DNA of 64,000 bases from Akkermansia muciniphila (lineage in GTDB: Bacteria; Verrucomicrobiota; Verrucomicrobiia; Verrucomicrobiales; Akkermansiaceae), in contig CANQLV010000001.1 in assembly GCA_947624785.1 (NCBI GenBank), positions 124,001-188,000 on the forward strand. Reading direction: 5' to 3'. The notes below the pieces were generated by a model. That model did not search any database, was not told the DNA's origin, and worked only from the letters and a program-made list of their open reading frames with translations. Position 1 is the stretch's first letter; each line of letters opens with the position of its first letter. The position numbers were made by a program, and so were the translations under genes. Positions 56,454-64,000 of this stretch are shown here, one piece after another.

Positions 56454-57230
56454 ATGCAGCATACCGACCAAATACAGGCCCTTTCAGAGTTCCTGCTGGA
56501 GTACGCCACCACGCTCATGGGCGCGGGGGTGCACACCAACCGCGCCGTACGCAATATTTCCCGCATCGCCGCTGCGTACGGGTACAGTGCGGATATGACC
56601 ATTTTCCAGCGCAATATCACCATGAGCCTGATCTGCAAGGATGACGAGACGCTGCGCCGCACCTCCGTCCGGAAGCTGAAGCCTCTGGCGTTCAACCTGA
56701 ACCTGATCCAGCAGCTCAGCGAATTGAGCTGGCTCCCGGTGGACAACAACGTCAGCATTGCGGAGATGGAGCAGGCGTTCCGCTCCATCGTGCGCACCAA
56801 GAGGTTTTCCCGCTGGACGGACCTGATCCTGGTCAGCGTGGGCAACGCCGCCTTCTGCCGCCTGTTCAACGGGGACCTGTGGGCCATGCTGACCGTGTTC
56901 GCCGCCACCCTGCTGGGCTTCCTGGTCAAACAGCAGCTTTCCCGGTTGAAGTACAATCCGCTGGGCGTCATCATCCTTTCCGCCTTCGCCGCGTCCATGG
57001 CGGCCGCGTGCGCCGTTCTTTTCCAGATCGGCTCCACGCCGCAGATCGCCCTGGCCACCAGCGTCCTGTTCCTAGTGCCCGGCGTTCAGATGATCAATTC
57101 CATCATGGACCTGATGCACGGCCACATCCTGATGGGCATCTCACGCGGCGTCCATTCCATCATGATGATTTCCTGCATCACCATCGGCCTTTCCGCAACC
57201 ATGCTCATCGTGGGGGTAAACAGCTTATGA
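56454..57230 (+). CDS. ThrE-type threonine/serine exporter, N-terminal (DUF1212) half
   Basis: This 258-residue protein is the large half of a split ThrE-type exporter. The N-terminal soluble part (L-L-E-Y-A-T-T-L-M-G-A-G-V-H-T-N-R, typical of the family) lies before about five membrane helices from residue 125 on. L-F-L-V-P-G-V-Q-M-I-N-S-I-M-D is diagnostic. The start codon of the second half overlaps its stop by four bases (ATGA), so the pair is translated together. It follows metH by 31 bp. Confidence 0.88.
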   Translation: MQHTDQIQALSEFLLEYATTLMGAGVHTNRAVRNISRIAAAYGYSADMTIFQRNITMSLICKDDETLRRTSVRKLKPLAFNLNLIQQLSELSWLPVDNNVSIAEMEQAFRSIVRTKRFSRWTDLILVSVGNAAFCRLFNGDLWAMLTVFAATLLGFLVKQQLSRLKYNPLGVIILSAFAASMAAACAVLFQIGSTPQIALATSVLFLVPGVQMINSIMDLMHGHILMGISRGVHSIMMISCITIGLSATMLIVGVNSL

Positions 57231-57730
57231 GCCCGGATTTTCTTTCCTCCATCCTCCTGGACGGCCTGATGGCCGCCATCGCCGCCACGGGGTTTGCCGT
57301 CATCTCCAACCCGCCCAAGCGCGCCATTGCCGTCTCCGCCCTGCTGGCGGCCATCGGCCACGCCTTCCGGTTTTACATGCTGCATTCCTGGTCCATTGAT
57401 ATTTCCAGCGCTACCTTCATCGCCGCCTTCACCATAGGCATGCTGGGCGTCATGACGGCCAAGCTGGTGAAGTGCCCGGCGGAGATTTTCGCCTTCCCCT
57501 CCCTGCTGCCGATGATTCCGGGCGTGTACGCCTACAAGACCATCCTGGCCCTGATGCAGTTCATGCAGGAGAACCAGGACACGGCCACCATGAACCGGCT
57601 GATTGTGGATATTTGCAAGAATGGCATCACGGCGTTCTTCATCATCTTCTCCCTGGTGATCGGAGTAGCCATTCCCATGCTGATGTTCAAGCGGTTGAGC
57701 TATACCCGCATCATCAAGCCGGAACACTGA
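57227..57730 (+). CDS. ThrE-type exporter, C-terminal (DUF3815) half
   Basis: This 167-residue protein has five helices with the family motifs A-F-P-S-L-L-P-M-I-P-G-V-Y-A-Y-K and T-G-F-A-V-I-S-N-P-P-K. It completes the exporter begun in the previous gene. The ATG at 57227 overlaps that gene's stop. Neighbouring homoserine dehydrogenase and aspartate kinase genes make threonine or a related amino acid a reasonable substrate; this is context only. Confidence 0.87.
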   Translation: MSPDFLSSILLDGLMAAIAATGFAVISNPPKRAIAVSALLAAIGHAFRFYMLHSWSIDISSATFIAAFTIGMLGVMTAKLVKCPAEIFAFPSLLPMIPGVYAYKTILALMQFMQENQDTATMNRLIVDICKNGITAFFIIFSLVIGVAIPMLMFKRLSYTRIIKPEH

Positions 57731-57762
57731 CCCCCAAACGCCTGAAACGGGTCATTTTTCTC

Positions 57763-57791
57763 TTGCCAGACCACGCCCCGTGTGGTTTACT
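57763..57791 (+). promoter_or_regulatory. Candidate promoter of tRNA-Gln
   Basis: TTGCCA (57763-57768), a 17-bp spacer and TTTACT (57786-57791) lie 33 bp before the tRNA 5' end. Each hexamer matches the sigma-70-type consensus at four positions. Confidence 0.5.
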
Positions 57792-57824
57792 ACGCCCCGC
57801 AACGGCAGGAATGCCAGTGCAGAC

Positions 57825-57899
57825 AGCCCCATAGTGTAATTGGTAACACACCTGATTTTGGTTCAGTATTTCTAGGTTCGAGTCCTGGTGGGGCTGCCA
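57825..57899 (+). tRNA. tRNA-Gln (anticodon TTG)
   Basis: The cloverleaf is complete: acceptor AGCCCCA with TGGGGCT, D arm GTGT...ACAC, anticodon stem CCTGA with TCAGT (last pair imperfect), loop with anticodon TTG, T arm containing GGTTCGAGTCC. The 3' GCCA is encoded. Confidence 0.94.
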
Positions 57900-57989
57900 A
57901 TCCAACCCTCTTTTCAAGGAGGTTTTTTGATGCCTTTTTCCGGCCCAATTTTCTTGCGTCCGGATGCCCTTCCGCTGTACTCTGGCCGC

Positions 57990-58313
57990 ATGTATATCAG
58001 CACCCTTGAAACCACTCCGGGCCATTCCATTGAACGGGTTCTGGGTTATGCCACCGGAAACGCCGTGAAGGCGCGCCACGTAGGTTCCGACGTGATGGCG
58101 GGATTGAAGAGCATTGTGGGAGGAGAAATCAAACAATATTCCAACCTCATGAACGATACGCGCTCCCTGGCCGTGGAACGGCTGAAGGAAAACGCCCTGA
58201 AGATGGGAGCCAATGCCGTCATCGGACTCCGCTTCGCCAGCAGTGAGATTTCCCCCGGCCTCAGTGAATTGCTGGCTTACGGCACGGCGGTTGTTCTGGC
58301 GGAACCTTCATGA
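57990..58313 (+). CDS. YbjQ/UPF0145 family protein
   Basis: This 107-residue protein has the compact UPF0145 pattern: M-Y-I-S-T-L-E-T-T-P-G at the start, then V-L-G-Y-A-T-G-N-A-V, D-V-M-A-G-L-K-S-I-V-G-G-E-I near residue 36, A-L-K-M-G-A-N-A-V-I-G-L-R-F and the closing Y-G-T-A-V. The pentameric fold is described as possibly heavy-metal-binding; real function is unknown. The ATG at 57990 is preferred over the longer frame, which overlaps the tRNA 3' end. Confidence 0.88.
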   Translation: MYISTLETTPGHSIERVLGYATGNAVKARHVGSDVMAGLKSIVGGEIKQYSNLMNDTRSLAVERLKENALKMGANAVIGLRFASSEISPGLSELLAYGTAVVLAEPS

Positions 58314-58572
58314 ACCTGTGATGCTCCAGGGATGCCTCCGGGCACAACGAAGCTTCCCCCCTTTATTCCTGGGCTTCCTCCCTTACAAAATTGAAAAAGA
58401 AAATGGAACGGGCACTTCCGGAGATTACCCGGAGGAGCCATGGGAACGGAGTAACGGCCTCCCTTTCCATCCTCCCCTGTTTCCATGCCTTCCGGACGGG
58501 GGCCACGCGGCATTCCCGGACGGTAAAAGCTCTTGCGTTACAGGGATTTTTTTGCATAATCCCCGGGCAGGA

Positions 58573-59901
58573 ATGACGGAAAAACCTATTCAACTTGGGC
58601 TTGCCGGGCTGGGAACGGTCGGTTCCGGCGTTTATGAAACGCTGTGCCGCAACCACTCCCTTCTGGAAGCCCGGAGCAAGATTCCTTTCAGAATCAAACG
58701 CATCGCCGTGCGCAATCTGGAAAAACCCAGGGAAACCGTCGTTCCCCAAGAGCTGCTGACGGACGACTGGCGGGACTTGGTGAATGACCCGGAGATAGAC
58801 ATCGTCATCGAGCTGATCGGCGGCACGCGCCAGGCTTACGACCTGGTGACGCTGGCCCTCCGCGCCGGGAAGCCCGTCGTCACGGGGAACAAGGCTCTTC
58901 TGGCGGAGTACGGAGCGGAGATTTTCAAGCTTTCCGCGGAGATGGGCACGCCCATTTATTTTGAAGCTTCGGCCGGAGGCGGCATCCCCATCATCCAGAG
59001 CCTGCAGAATTCCCTGATCTGCAACCATATCGATTCCATTGTAGGCATCATCAACGGAACGTCCAATTACATCCTTTCCGCCATGGGGGAACATGGCGCC
59101 GATTACGCGGACGCCCTGGTCCAGGCCCAGAAGCTGGGCTTTGCGGAGGAAGACCCTTCCCTGGACGTCAACGGCTGGGACGCCGCCCACAAGGCCCTCA
59201 TCCTGGCGATGCTGGCGTATGGAACAACCATTTCCCCGGACAAGATTTACGTCCGCGGCATTGAGAACATCACCAGCCGGGATTTCGAGTTCGCCAAGAA
59301 GCTGGGCTATACCATCAAGCTTCTCGTCGTCATCCGCTACCATGAAGGGCAGGAGGACGCGCTGGAACTGCGCGTCCAGCCCTGCTTTGTCCATGACTGG
59401 CATATCCTGGCTTCCGTGAACGGCGTATTCAACGCCATTTCCGTCAACGGGGACATTGTAGGGGAAACGCTGTTTTACGGCCGCGGAGCAGGCAAGAACC
59501 CCACGGCCTCCGCCGTCATCAGCGACGTCATTACCGCCATGCGTGAAAGCCGCTACCCGGAATTCCACACGGGCTTCAATCCGTATGCCAAGTCCTGCGG
59601 AATCATGCACATCAATGATACGGTCACTCCGTATTACGTCCGCTTCCAGGTGGCGGACCAGCCCGGCGTCATTGCGGAGATAGCCCGCATTCTGGCCACC
59701 TTCGGCATCGGCATATCCGCCACCTCCTCCGCTCCCAGCCATATCGCTGAAGACGGAGCCCAGTGGAACGACCTCGTTTTCATCCTCCATTCCTGCCCGT
59801 GGGGGCAGCTCCAGAAGGCGCTGGAGGAAATTGCGCGTATTTCCTGTGTGGCGGCGGAACCCCGCGTTCTCCGCATCGAACACCTTCTTCCTCAATCCTA
59901 A
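58573..59901 (+). CDS. hom: Homoserine dehydrogenase
   Basis: This 442-residue enzyme reduces aspartate semialdehyde to homoserine for threonine and methionine. The Rossmann motif G-L-A-G-L-G-T-V-G-S-G-V is at the start, G-G-G-I-P-I-I near residue 137, G-T-S-N-Y-I-L near residue 160 and the catalytic Lys region D-P-S-L-D-V-N-G-W-D-A-A-H-K. A C-terminal ACT domain (P-Y-Y-V-R-F-Q-V-A-D-Q-P-G-V-I) should give threonine feedback. It is a standalone form, not fused to aspartate kinase. lysC follows 21 bp later, so both are likely on one transcript. The start at ATG 58573 fits the family. Confidence 0.95.
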   Translation: MTEKPIQLGLAGLGTVGSGVYETLCRNHSLLEARSKIPFRIKRIAVRNLEKPRETVVPQELLTDDWRDLVNDPEIDIVIELIGGTRQAYDLVTLALRAGKPVVTGNKALLAEYGAEIFKLSAEMGTPIYFEASAGGGIPIIQSLQNSLICNHIDSIVGIINGTSNYILSAMGEHGADYADALVQAQKLGFAEEDPSLDVNGWDAAHKALILAMLAYGTTISPDKIYVRGIENITSRDFEFAKKLGYTIKLLVVIRYHEGQEDALELRVQPCFVHDWHILASVNGVFNAISVNGDIVGETLFYGRGAGKNPTASAVISDVITAMRESRYPEFHTGFNPYAKSCGIMHINDTVTPYYVRFQVADQPGVIAEIARILATFGIGISATSSAPSHIAEDGAQWNDLVFILHSCPWGQLQKALEEIARISCVAAEPRVLRIEHLLPQS

Positions 59902-59922
59902 CCCACATCATCATCCTGTTAC

Positions 59923-61140
59923 ATGGCTCTTATCGTTCAAAAATTCGGGGGCAGCTCCGTCGGCACCATTGACCGCATCCGCAATGTGGCGCGCCGCATC
60001 CATGACACCGCCAAAGACGGCAACCAGGTGGTCGCCGTCGTTTCCGCCATGAGCGGCGTGACGGACAAGCTGATCGGCCTGGCCAAAGAATTGTCCGAAT
60101 CCCCCTGCGAACGCGAACTTGACGTGCTGATGGCCACTGGCGAGCAGCAGTCCATCGCCCTGCTCTGCATGGCCCTGCACGAGCTGGGGGAAAAAGCCAT
60201 GTCCTTCACGGGGGCGCAGGCGGGCATCACGACCTTCGGCAGCCATACGCGGGGCCGCATCCACAGCATCAATCCCACGCTGATGAACAAGTACCTGCTG
60301 GAAGGCAACATCCTCATCTGCGCCGGCTTCCAGGGAGCCACGGAGGAAGGAATGGTCCAGACGCTGGGCCGCGGAGGGTCCGACCTTTCCGCCATCGCCA
60401 TCGCGGCCGCGCTGAAAGCGGACGTGTGCCAGATTTTTACGGATGTGGACGGCGTATACACCTGTGATCCCCGCGTGGTGAAGGACGCCAAGAAGATACA
60501 AACCCTTTCATACGACGAGATGCTGGAGATGGCTTCCAACGGTTCCAAGGTGATGCAGTCGCGCTCCGTGGAATTCGCCAAAAAATTCGGCGTCGTCTTT
60601 GAAGTTCGCAACTCCATGAACAACAACCCCGGTACAATCGTGCAAGAAGAAACTCCCTCCATGGAAGCCGTCGTCATTCGCGGCATCTCCATTGACCGCA
60701 ACCAGGCCCGCGTCACCATCACCGGTATTCCGGACCAGATCGGCTATACGGCCCAGGTTCTGGGCGCCCTGGCAGAAGCGGAAATCAACCTGGACATGAT
60801 TCTGGCCAATACCGCTCATGACGGCTACGTTCGCCAATCCTTCACCATGCCCTCCAACGAATTGGGCCGCGCCCAGGCCGCCCTCAAGCCGGTCATGGCC
60901 GCCCTGGGCTCCACCGTGAAGGTGGAAACGGAAGCGGGTCTTGCCAAGCTTTCCCTGGTGGGCATCGGCATGCGCTCCCACTCCGGCGTGGGAGCTACCG
61001 CATTCAAGGCCCTGGCGGACGCCAAGATCAAGACCGGCATGATTTCCACCTCGGAAATCAAGATTGCCGTGATGGTGGACGAGTCAGACATTGAAGAAGC
61101 GGCCCGCGTGGTGCACAAGGCGTTCAATCTGGGCGTCTAA
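59923..61140 (+). CDS. lysC: Aspartate kinase
   Basis: This enzyme phosphorylates aspartate, the first step to lysine, threonine and methionine. The 405-residue protein begins L-I-V-Q-K-F-G-G-S-S-V-G-T and has G-R-G-G-S-D-L-S-A near residue 147. Two C-terminal ACT domains follow (from about residue 265: V-T-I-T-G-I-P-D-Q-I-G, and L-S-L-V-G-I-G-M-R-S-H-S-G-V). This length and domain layout match the single-function, feedback-regulated type. An internal translation start for a separate beta subunit is possible but not clear. A strong terminator follows. Confidence 0.96.
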   Translation: MALIVQKFGGSSVGTIDRIRNVARRIHDTAKDGNQVVAVVSAMSGVTDKLIGLAKELSESPCERELDVLMATGEQQSIALLCMALHELGEKAMSFTGAQAGITTFGSHTRGRIHSINPTLMNKYLLEGNILICAGFQGATEEGMVQTLGRGGSDLSAIAIAAALKADVCQIFTDVDGVYTCDPRVVKDAKKIQTLSYDEMLEMASNGSKVMQSRSVEFAKKFGVVFEVRNSMNNNPGTIVQEETPSMEAVVIRGISIDRNQARVTITGIPDQIGYTAQVLGALAEAEINLDMILANTAHDGYVRQSFTMPSNELGRAQAALKPVMAALGSTVKVETEAGLAKLSLVGIGMRSHSGVGATAFKALADAKIKTGMISTSEIKIAVMVDESDIEEAARVVHKAFNLGV

Positions 61141-61161
61141 CCCTTCCCCCTTTTTCCAGGC

Positions 61162-61191
61162 CCGGTTCACGGAAACGTGAACCGGTTTTTT
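61162..61191 (+). terminator. Rho-independent terminator after lysC
   Basis: A perfect 10-bp stem (CCGGTTCACG with CGTGAACCGG) with a GAAA tetraloop is followed by six T residues. Confidence 0.93.
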
Positions 61192-61334
61192 CATGTATTT
61201 CCCCCTGTCCGGGACAGGGAGGGGAATGCTGAAATACAAAAAAGGCCTGCTTCCTGAAAGAAACCGGACGGGAAGATGAAACATGCCCGGGCAACAAGGA
61301 AAGGCCTGCCGGAAAGAGGGAAAGAAAAATTCCT

Positions 61335-61844
61335 TTACTGCACCCGTATGGTCTGTTCAATCAGTTCATTCAGGCGCGGCGCGGAAAGGGAGCCCACCAT
61401 TTCCTTCAGCTTCATTCCCTCCAGGTACAGGAGCGTCAGGGGGACGGCTTCCAGCCCGTACTTGCGGGCCACGTCCGGATAGGCGTCCGCGTCAATCAGC
61501 ACGGCGAACGCCTTGCCGTCCTGCGCCGCGGCATAGGACTTGACCGCCTGCACGTAGTCCGTGGCCGGGCGGCTCCATGGGGCATAAAAGACAATCAGCA
61601 CCTTGCGGCCGGAGAGCTCCGTGAGCTGCCGCATGTCCTCCCCCTTGTAGTCCATCCACACGGGGGCCTTTTTTTTAGGCTCCGCGGGGGGGAGAACTTT
61701 TTTGGGAGGGTCAAACGTCCTTTCCAGGGGGCGCGGAGCAGGCTTCTTCTCCGCGTAGCGGGCGCGCCGTTCGCTGGAATCGTCGCATCCGGTCAGGCCG
61801 GCCATCAGCAGGCCGCTGACCAATATGAACAAGCCCTGTTTCAT
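61335..61844 (-). CDS. Thioredoxin-fold lipoprotein without C-x-x-C
   Basis: This 169-residue protein has a lipoprotein signal with lipobox L-T-G-C at residues about 17-20, a Pro/Lys-rich linker to about residue 70, then a thioredoxin-like domain: K-V-L-I-V-F-Y-A-P-W, A-V-L-I-D-A-D-A-Y-P-D-V-A-R-K-Y-G-L, and the cis-Pro region E-A-V-P-L-T-L-L-Y. Where the active site would be it reads A-P-W-S-R-P-A instead of W-C-x-x-C. It therefore cannot do thiol-disulfide exchange and may act as a binding or chaperone domain in the envelope. It is convergent with lysC. Confidence 0.82.
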   Translation of the reverse strand: MKQGLFILVSGLLMAGLTGCDDSSERRARYAEKKPAPRPLERTFDPPKKVLPPAEPKKKAPVWMDYKGEDMRQLTELSGRKVLIVFYAPWSRPATDYVQAVKSYAAAQDGKAFAVLIDADAYPDVARKYGLEAVPLTLLYLEGMKLKEMVGSLSAPRLNELIEQTIRVQ

Positions 61845-61947
61845 TCCGCAGGCAAGTATGCCCGGGGAAGGCGAATTTGCAAGACAGAAACCCGTCCCGC
61901 TTTTCGCGTTGCCCCCTCCCCCACTTCTCTGTTATGGTAGCCGTTGC

Positions 61948-62667
61948 ATGAACGGCGTCCCTCCACTGGAATTTGCAGGGGTTTCCCACTGGGCGGCTTT
62001 GGCCGTCCTTCTGGCGGCGGGATTTTGCATCATGGAACTGGGGCAGTCCTACAAGAAAACGGTCAGGAACCGCACCACGTTCTGGCTGGGAGTCGCCTGC
62101 CTGTTCAGCCTGGTTCCGGACCTGGCCGCCATGCTGGCGGATGAACCGCAAAAGAGCTGGACGTGGATGCTTCCCCTGCATTTCTGTTCCGTCATGCAGG
62201 TGCTCTGCGCCCTGAGCCTGTGGATTCCCTCCCGCCTGCTGCGCTCCGTAGTGTATTACTGCGTGCTGTGCGCCACCCTGCAGGGGCTGCTCACCCCATC
62301 CGTGGCCCACGATTTCCCGTCGTGGACGTACTTCGCCTTTTTCCTGTCCCACGGCGTAACGGTCATCACGGCCCTTTACCTGCCGCTCGCCTTGGAATGG
62401 AAACCGGCGCGGTGGGATTTTCTGTGGGCCCTTCTGCTGGCGAACGTATATCTGGCCGCCGTCCACCCCGTCAACATGCTCCTGGAAACCAATTACGGGT
62501 TCACCGTGGCTACGCCAGCGGGCGGCTCCGTGCTGGACCTGTTCGGTCTGTGGCCCTGGTACCTGCTTTGGATGCAGATTCCGGCGCTCGTGCTGATGTA
62601 CCTGCTCACGCTCCCCTTCCGCCATTATCCCAGGGGACGCACGGGCAGCTCCCTGTTCCATCATTGA
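61948..62667 (+). CDS. YwaF/TIGR02206-type integral membrane protein, copy 2
   Basis: This 239-residue protein with about six to seven helices shares motifs with the protein at 42736-43428: L-P-L-H-F-C-S-V-M-Q, F-F-L-S-H-G-V, L-P-L-A-L-E-W, N-Y-G-F and P-W-Y-L-L. Function of the family is unknown. The ATG at 61948 begins just before the first helix; upstream in-frame sequence overlaps the divergent lipoprotein gene region. The presence of two copies within 20 kb suggests a maintained duplication. Confidence 0.82.
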   Translation: MNGVPPLEFAGVSHWAALAVLLAAGFCIMELGQSYKKTVRNRTTFWLGVACLFSLVPDLAAMLADEPQKSWTWMLPLHFCSVMQVLCALSLWIPSRLLRSVVYYCVLCATLQGLLTPSVAHDFPSWTYFAFFLSHGVTVITALYLPLALEWKPARWDFLWALLLANVYLAAVHPVNMLLETNYGFTVATPAGGSVLDLFGLWPWYLLWMQIPALVLMYLLTLPFRHYPRGRTGSSLFHH

Positions 62668-62769
62668 GAAAGGCCGCGCCATCCGCGGCAGGCCGTTCAT
62701 GACGGAACTACTGCGAAAGAGGAAGGGCGCGGACTGCCGGTTCCGGCAAGGAGAGCCGGGACGAGCCTT

Positions 62770-64000
62770 TTATTGGACAACCGGCTTGAGGATGCCGATG
62801 TAGGTGTCCGACGTTCCGGTTCCGCGATAGATGGAATCTATCCTGATCTTGATGGTGTGCACAGGCTGCCTGTAGTACGGCGGCACGACGATCTGGGGCG
62901 TCCAGTCATCCCGCAGCGTAGCGTCAAAGGTGTAATTCCCGTTCAGCGTCACCTGGATGACTTTGGGGCGGCTGAACATGGAATAGGCAATGTTCGGGTG
63001 CCGCCGCGCTTCCGTATCCCTTTCCGGATTGGTCACCGGGGAAATGCCGGTTTCCAGCATGATGCCCAGCAGCCGTCCCGGTTTCCTGAGCTTTATTTCC
63101 AGGGTTTCACCCTGGCCGTCTCCGGAGACGCCTTCCGCCCAATAGCCGGTGCCGTTCTTCAGGTTATCCGGGGAACATGGGGCTCCGTAGGGATCCTTTT
63201 CCAGAGTAGAGCTGGCCGTCACATCATACTGGTCCGTCAGGGTTCCCTTTTCACCGCGGATGGTGACCTGGCCGTCCTTGTCCAGCACCCAGCCCGGGCC
63301 GGGCGTCAGCACCACGGAGGAAGCGTAGGGCCTGCCGTCCGCTCCCAGCAGGGACCAGGTATAAACGCCCTTGGGAGTCGTCACAATGGATTTGGAATCT
63401 GCTGACGGGTCCAGCTTGACGGATTGGTTGGTCATCTCCGAGCTGTATACATTCACCACCGCCCTGGGGGTGCCCCCCGTCCAGGTCATCACCGGAGAGG
63501 CGAGCAGCGTCAGACGGGGTTCCCCCATGTTGACCTTCGGTTCCGGCGTAATGGCAATATCCTGCGTATAAGGCACGGAAAACTGGAAGGCAAGCACATG
63601 GGTCCCCGCCTTGTTGGGAACCTGGGCCACCAGCCAGTGGGTGATTCCGGCAACGGGGGACATGGTGGGAGCATCCGCCTGAAGATGACGCCCCTCCACC
63701 AGGGAGGAATCACATTTCAAATCGTCCACGGACGTCACGACGTCCTGCACCGCCTTCGTGAAGGGAAGGTTGCGTATGGGTTCCGGCTTTGCGGCATTGG
63801 CCTGTTCATCCGGCGGAGCGTACTGGAACGGCACGCCCACGGAGATGGTCTTCCCTTTGACGCCTTTGGGGATGTCCAGCGCGCAGGTGTAAATCAGAAA
63901 GGCCTGGTGCTGTTTCAGGGCCACGGTAACGTCCAAGGCGTTCAGCCGGATTCCGTCCGCCTGCGTCAAATCCATGGGGACCGGCAAGCCGGGCACCGGA
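62770..64000 (-). CDS. Protein with NADase-type glycan-binding-like C-terminal domain, N-terminus outside window
   Basis: The frame is open to the window edge (about 410 residues visible), so the start may be outside; an ATG at 63975 is possible but unlikely to be the real start. The last 120 residues resemble the NADase-type glycan-binding (discoidin-like) domain: Y-W-A-E-G-V-S-G-D-G-Q-G-E-T-L-E-I-K-L, G-I-M-L-E-T-G-I-S, P-K-V-I-Q-V-T-L-N-G, and I-K-I-R-I-D-S-I-Y-R-G-T. Upstream residues are strand-rich with repeats of unclear family. No catalytic motif is visible in the present part. Confidence 0.6.
   Translation of the reverse strand, partial: PVPGLPVPMDLTQADGIRLNALDVTVALKQHQAFLIYTCALDIPKGVKGKTISVGVPFQYAPPDEQANAAKPEPIRNLPFTKAVQDVVTSVDDLKCDSSLVEGRHLQADAPTMSPVAGITHWLVAQVPNKAGTHVLAFQFSVPYTQDIAITPEPKVNMGEPRLTLLASPVMTWTGGTPRAVVNVYSSEMTNQSVKLDPSADSKSIVTTPKGVYTWSLLGADGRPYASSVVLTPGPGWVLDKDGQVTIRGEKGTLTDQYDVTASSTLEKDPYGAPCSPDNLKNGTGYWAEGVSGDGQGETLEIKLRKPGRLLGIMLETGISPVTNPERDTEARRHPNIAYSMFSRPKVIQVTLNGNYTFDATLRDDWTPQIVVPPYYRQPVHTIKIRIDSIYRGTGTSDTYIGILKPVVQ

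Overview
The window looks like part of the chromosome of a mucin-degrading verrucomicrobium, most likely Akkermansia. This is a judgement from content, with no database search. The evidence is the fairly high GC content, secreted proteins ending in a PEP-CTERM signature (V-P-E-P, hydrophobic helix, Arg/Lys tail), and the mucin-glycan genes: a GH20 hexosaminidase paired with a sulfatase, a GH36-like alpha-galactosidase, a GH18 enzyme, and sialic acid lyase next to an N-acylglucosamine 2-epimerase family protein.

Layout. 1-8.8 kb: Lnt (C-terminus cut by the window edge), a ferredoxin, a DUF721/DciA-like protein, a PEP-CTERM protein, the GH20-sulfatase pair and an acyltransferase. 8.9-13.2 kb: two GNAT acetyltransferases, a broken GyrI-like fragment, hypoxanthine phosphoribosyltransferase and small membrane proteins. 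13.4-23.3 kb: polA, the alpha-galactosidase-like enzyme, an orphan efflux adaptor with a YbjN protein, purB and pepT. 23.4-28.6 kb: a coiled-coil/TPR secreted protein, a beta-hydroxyacid dehydrogenase-like protein and a secreted protein resembling an inactive peptidase. 29.0-37.0 kb: two PEP-CTERM proteins (one with Pmp-type repeats), GH18, nanA and the epimerase. 37.3-39.1 kb: an AT-richer DUF262/HNH gene, probably acquired for defence. 39.2-45.2 kb: pabC-pabB divergent from pabA, an old-yellow-enzyme homologue, a YwaF-type membrane protein, a flavoprotein, a glutamine amidotransferase and YbaK. 45.4-51.1 kb: a membrane-kinase fusion, a tandem SGNH hydrolase, a pyrimidine-dimer glycosylase, a small AT-rich winged-helix-like gene, tRNA-Ala and two small exported proteins. 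51.1-52.7 kb: 1.5 kb without a convincing gene. 52.7-64 kb: metH, a split ThrE-type exporter, tRNA-Gln, YbjQ, homoserine dehydrogenase, aspartate kinase, a thioredoxin-fold lipoprotein without active-site cysteines, a second YwaF-type protein and a partial protein with an NADase-type glycan-binding-like C-terminus.

How they fit together. The secreted hydrolases would strip sulfate, GlcNAc, galactose and N-glycan parts from mucin, and nanA plus the epimerase would feed sialic acid into amino-sugar catabolism. Homoserine dehydrogenase, aspartate kinase, MetH and the ThrE halves form a loose aspartate-family block.

The most novel-looking signal is a set of three non-coding elements (2600-2791, 28822-28984, 51383-51688). 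Each is bounded by perfect inverted repeats of 14-21 bp, and each arm is itself a small palindrome of the type GGATT-NNN-AATCC. Within an element the two arms match exactly; between elements the central triplet differs. They resemble REPIN/MITE-type elements, and two of the three lie just upstream of PEP-CTERM genes. No transposase is visible in the window.
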